From an uncultured Clostridia bacterium (GTDB lineage Bacteria; Bacillota; Clostridia; Christensenellales; CAG-917), in the NCBI GenBank assembly GCA_949283145.1, contig CASDRL010000050.1, positions 1 to 36,493 of the forward strand: a stretch of 36,493 nucleotides of DNA, read 5' to 3'. The position numbers and the translations under genes are program-made. Below are positions 33,320 through 36,493 of this stretch, piece by piece (positions within the stretch are counted from its first letter, which is position 1; each line of letters starts with the position of its first letter). The notes under the pieces were generated by a model that was not told where the DNA came from, did not search any database, and saw only the letters and a program-made list of their open reading frames with translations.

Positions 33320-35932
33320 ATGAGCAAGGACACATTGAAAGATAAAGACAAGGAATATCTCGAGCATCTGGGTGACAGCAAGGTCCTCAACGTCGAGGTG
33401 GAGAACGAGCTGAAAAAGTCCTTCATCGCCTATGCGATGGCGGTCAACGTCTCCCGTGCCATCCCGGACGTCAGAGACGGTCTGAAACCCGTGCACAGGC
33501 GCATCCTCTATGCGATGAACGAGCTCAACCTCACCCCCGACAAGCCCTACCGCAAGAGCGCGATGGTGGTCGGCGAGGTGCTGGGCAAATACCATCCCCA
33601 CGGCGACAGCTCCGTCTATGACGCGATGGTCCGTCTCGCGCAGGACTTCTCCATCCGCTGTCCTCTCGTGGATGGCCACGGCAACTTCGGTTCCGTGGAC
33701 GGAGACCCTCCCGCGGCTTACCGTTACACCGAGGCGAGGCTTTCGAAGATCGCCCTCGAGATGATCCGCGACATCGACAAGCGCACGGTGGATTTCTATC
33801 CCAACTTTGACGACACGCGCGAGCAGCCCGTGGTGCTGCCTTCCCGCTTCCCGAATCTGCTCGTCAACGGTTCGGACGGTATCGCGGTGGGCATGGCGAC
33901 GTCCATCCCCCCGCACAACCTCGGCGAGGTCATCGACGCCGTGGTCGCGCTCATGCGCAATCCGGAGCTTACGGTGGACGACCTCATGGAATACATCCCC
34001 GCGCCCGACTATCCTACGGCGGGTCTCGTCCTCGGCAGAGCGGCGATCCGTCAGGCGTACCGCACCGGCAAAGGGGCGGCGGTCATCCGTTCCCGCACAG
34101 AGATAGAGGAGCTTCCCGGCGGAAAAAGCCGCATCATCATCACCGAGCTTCCCTATCAGGTCAACAAGGCGAAACTCATCGAGAACATCGCCGACCAGGT
34201 CAAGGACAAGCGCATCGAGGGCATCTCCGACATCAGCGAGGAGACCGACCGCACCGGCATGCGCATCGTCATCGACATCAAGAAGGATCACAATCCCCAG
34301 GTGGTGCTCAACACCCTCTTCAAGCAGACCAGCCTGCAGGTGAACAACTCCATCATCCTGCTCGCGCTCGTGGACGGCACCCCGCGCATCCTCAACCTCA
34401 AACAGATCCTCGAATATTACATCGCGCACCAGGAGGATGTCATCGTCCGCCGCACCAGGTTCGACCTCGAGAAGGCGGAGGAGAGAGAGCATATCCTGAA
34501 CGGTCTCGTCATCGCCCTCGCCAACATCGACGAAGTGGTCGAGCTCCTCAAAAAGAGCGCGGACCGTCAGGACGCCATAGACAAATTGACGGAGCGTTTC
34601 CTGCTCAGCGAGAAACAGGCCGTCGCCATCCTCGAGATGCGCTTGCAGCGCCTCACAGGGCTCGAGGTGGAGAAACTCAACGAAGAGCTCGCCGAAAAAC
34701 GCGCCGAGATCGAAGAGTACAAGCGCATCCTCGCCTCCGAGGACGCCGTCAAGGAGCTCATCATCAAGGAGATCACCGAGATCAAGGAGCGCTACGCCAC
34801 TCCGCGCCGCTCCGAGCTCAGCTACGACTATTCCGAGATCAACATCGCCGACCTCATCGACAAGGAGGACATCGTCGTCTCAATGACCCACGGCGGCTAT
34901 ATCAAGCGCCTGCCCGTGTCCGAATACCGCTCGCAGAGAAGGGGAGGCATGGGCGTCACCGCGCATAAGGCGAAGGACGACGACTTTGTCGAGCACATCT
35001 TCGTCAGCAATACCCACCAGGATATGCTCTTCTTCACCAACCTCGGCAAGGCGTACACCATGATGGGCTACGAGATCCCGGAGGCGAGCAAGACCTCCCG
35101 CGGCCGCGCGCTCGTCAATCTGCTGCAGCTCTCTCCCGGCGAGAAGGTACAGACGGTGCTCCCCCTCCCCGAGGAGAGAGAAGGCAAGTACCTCATGCTC
35201 GCCACCAAGCGCGGGCTCATCAAGAAGACCCCGCTCGACGAGTTCGCGTCCATCAAGCGCAACGGCAAGATCGCCATCAAGTTCATGGAAGAGGACGAGC
35301 TCATCGAGGCGGTGCTGACCTCCGGTGACGATCAGCTCATCATGGCGTCCAGCGAGGGCTATTGCATCCGCTTCAACGAAAAGGACGTCCGTCCCACGGG
35401 CAGAACGGCAATGGGCGTCAAGAGCATGCGCATCCCCGAAGGCGCGCATATGGTGGACCTCGCCGTCGTCACAGAGGGCTGCGAGATCCTCACCATCACC
35501 ACCCACGGCTACGGCAAGCGCAGCAGCGTTGACGATTACCCCTTGCAGGGCAGAGCGGGCAAAGGCGTCAAAGCCGGCGTGTTCAACGAGAAGACGGGCG
35601 ACCTTGCGGGTCTCAAAGTCATCCCCGCGGATATGGACGTCATGATGATCACGGACGGCGGCATCATCATCCGCGTCCAGGCGGACGAGATCTCCAAGAT
35701 CGGACGCGCCACCCAGGGCGTGCGCATCATGAAGCTGAAAGGCGAAGAGACCAAGGTGGTCGGCATTGCGCTCACTCCCCACGAGGACGAGGAGCCCGAG
35801 AGCGAAACCGCGGAAGGCGAAACGAATGCGGCGGAGACCGCAGCCGCCGAAGGCGCGGAAGCCCCTGAGACCGCATCCCCCGCAGACGGTGAAACCGCTC
35901 CCGCGGAAGCCGCTCCCGAAGCGGAGGAATAA
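33320..35932 (+). CDS. gyrA: DNA gyrase subunit A
   Basis: GyrA breaks and rejoins DNA for strand passage. The 870-residue protein has the N-terminal region [21 protein letters not shown], the quinolone-resistance region [22 protein letters not shown] (with Ser and the acidic/aspartate position in the usual places), and the catalytic tyrosine in [10 protein letters not shown] (near residue 135). The C-terminal beta-pinwheel has several GyrA repeats, with the GyrA-box-like QRRGGMG (near 535) that separates true gyrase from topoisomerase IV. After the pinwheel comes a tail of about 48 residues made of Glu, Ala, Pro and Thr, resembling the NagB tail. The ribosome site GAGGAGG precedes ATG 33320. 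Confidence 0.98.
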   Translation: MSKDTLKDKDKEYLEHLGDSKVLNVEVENELKKSFIAYAMAVNVSRAIPDVRDGLKPVHRRILYAMNELNLTPDKPYRKSAMVVGEVLGKYHPHGDSSVYDAMVRLAQDFSIRCPLVDGHGNFGSVDGDPPAAYRYTEARLSKIALEMIRDIDKRTVDFYPNFDDTREQPVVLPSRFPNLLVNGSDGIAVGMATSIPPHNLGEVIDAVVALMRNPELTVDDLMEYIPAPDYPTAGLVLGRAAIRQAYRTGKGAAVIRSRTEIEELPGGKSRIIITELPYQVNKAKLIENIADQVKDKRIEGISDISEETDRTGMRIVIDIKKDHNPQVVLNTLFKQTSLQVNNSIILLALVDGTPRILNLKQILEYYIAHQEDVIVRRTRFDLEKAEEREHILNGLVIALANIDEVVELLKKSADRQDAIDKLTERFLLSEKQAVAILEMRLQRLTGLEVEKLNEELAEKRAEIEEYKRILASEDAVKELIIKEITEIKERYATPRRSELSYDYSEINIADLIDKEDIVVSMTHGGYIKRLPVSEYRSQRRGGMGVTAHKAKDDDFVEHIFVSNTHQDMLFFTNLGKAYTMMGYEIPEASKTSRGRALVNLLQLSPGEKVQTVLPLPEEREGKYLMLATKRGLIKKTPLDEFASIKRNGKIAIKFMEEDELIEAVLTSGDDQLIMASSEGYCIRFNEKDVRPTGRTAMGVKSMRIPEGAHMVDLAVVTEGCEILTITTHGYGKRSSVDDYPLQGRAGKGVKAGVFNEKTGDLAGLKVIPADMDVMMITDGGIIIRVQADEISKIGRATQGVRIMKLKGEETKVVGIALTPHEDEEPESETAEGETNAAETAAAEGAEAPETASPADGETAPAEAAPEAEE

Positions 35933-35979
35933 ATCCCGCACAGGCAAAGCAAACCCACGCAACACAAACTTAACACCGC

Positions 35980-36016
35980 ACAAAACGCACGATAAACCGT
36001 GCGTTTTGTGATTTTT
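35980..36016 (+). terminator. gyrBA terminator
   Basis: CAAAACGCACG / CGTGCGTTTTG, an 11-bp perfect stem with an ATAAAC loop, followed by TGATTTTTG. Confidence 0.9.
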
Positions 36017-36083
36017 GATGCTTTATCCGAAGGGGCGGTAAATCGTCCCTCACGAATGAAGCATAAGCCTGTGTATAACTCCG

Positions 36084-36276
36084 GGGCAACGGGGACGGGG
36101 CAAAAATGTTCAATGGCGGGCGTATCCTACCAGCCATTGAACATTTATACGCCCAAACCCCATCAGAGATGGGTCCCCCGATGATACCCCACATGAAAAA
36201 TCTAAGATTTTTCCTGCGGGGACCCCAATTTGCCCCGTCCCCTTTTGTCCCAATGCGTTCCTGTTTCGGGTGTCTT
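36084..36276. repeat. Nested REP-like palindrome (GGGGACGGGG family), site 2
   Basis: GGGGACGGGG (36091-36100) and CCCCGTCCCC (36233-36242) enclose the stem AATGTTCAATGG / CCATTGAACATT (36105-36116 and 36134-36145), a second stem GAAAAATCT / AGATTTTTC (about 36194-36212) and a GGGTCCCC...GGGGACCCC pair. The right flank CAATGCGTTCCTGTTT is the reverse complement of the left flank of the 11.57 kb element. Confidence 0.7.
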
Positions 36277-36319
36277 AACGGACAGCCTGATAAAGCGTCC
36301 ATGAGTACGCCGAACACTC

Positions 36320-36402
36320 TTTCGAAGACGGAATAACGAAAACTCCGAGCGTGACGTCGCTTGATACGACGCTCACTTATTCGGAGTGGAGCCGCTCACC
36401 AA
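36320..36402 (-). repeat. Inverted copy C of the edge repeat
   Basis: The reverse complement of this segment matches positions 116-196 closely (TTGGTGAGCGGCTCCACTCC, then TTTTCGTTATTCCGTC). No gene is seen in the rest of the window up to 36493. Confidence 0.75.
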
Positions 36403-36493
36403 CGCGCACTTATACAAAACGTCTTTGAGCACGATGGCTCTCTTTCGGAGACGGTCTCACGCGCCGCTCAGCCAAACTTGCACCGTGGGCGAA

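Overview
The window looks like the chromosome-origin neighbourhood of a low-to-mid-GC Gram-positive bacterium, probably an uncultured member of the class Clostridia. The evidence is the set of genes (dnaA, dnaN, recF, parA/soj, parB/spo0J, rsmG, gyrB, gyrA), the B. subtilis-type parS palindromes, a HrcA-type CIRCE operator and the Firmicute-like protein sequences. The lineage is an inference: there is no rRNA in the window.

Layout. 1-387: intergenic repeat. 388-2450: a putative manganese/arsenic-type permease and recF on the minus strand, overlapping by 4 bp. 2553-3926: dnaA on plus, then a T-rich repetitive tract. 4181-5284: dnaN on minus, convergent with dnaA. 5567-7238: parA-parB on plus. 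7310-9512: rsmG and an MFS transporter on minus. 9712-11190: an MTA/SAH nucleosidase (plus) and a maltose-O-acetyltransferase-like protein (minus). 11191-12904: repeats, an XRE regulator with membrane segments, and a candidate structured RNA. 12905-13129: a small unknown gene. 13130-17561: about 4.4 kb with no convincing gene; it holds four parS sites and a visible switch of strand composition (C/A-rich to G/T-rich) near 15.3-15.5 kb. 17562-22840: a two-gene restriction-modification-like module (adenine methylase plus GIY-YIG/helicase protein). 22964-27915: nagB with a long acidic tail, a YegS/DagK-type lipid kinase, galU, a MITE-like element and glmM. 28060-28494: hsp20 behind a CIRCE element. 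28495-29300: more repeats. 29301-31176: two co-transcribed exported proteins. 31400-35932: gyrB-gyrA. 35933-36493: terminator and repeats, including an inverted copy of the repeat at the left edge.

How it fits together. DnaA, DnaN, RecF and gyrase serve initiation, clamp loading, repair and topology. ParA/ParB with the parS cluster would segregate the origin. In Firmicutes dnaA-dnaN-recF-gyrB-gyrA is usually one co-directional block; here dnaN and recF are inverted and gyrBA sits 27 kb away, beyond the candidate origin/centromere. NagB, GlmM and GalU belong to amino-sugar and nucleotide-sugar supply for the envelope.

The most interesting points are (1) a gene-free parS-bearing region coinciding with a composition switch, a candidate replication origin/centromere; (2) repeated promoters whose -10 box lies only 5-7 nt before an ATG that has no Shine-Dalgarno (dnaA, parA, the MFS gene, the exported-protein operon, possibly glmM), which predicts leaderless mRNAs; (3) the methylase/helicase pair that shares an almost identical DNA segment coding for one motif; and (4) several unexplained structured repeats and an RNA-like element near 12.5 kb. 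All base and spacing observations were made by eye; no database search was possible.
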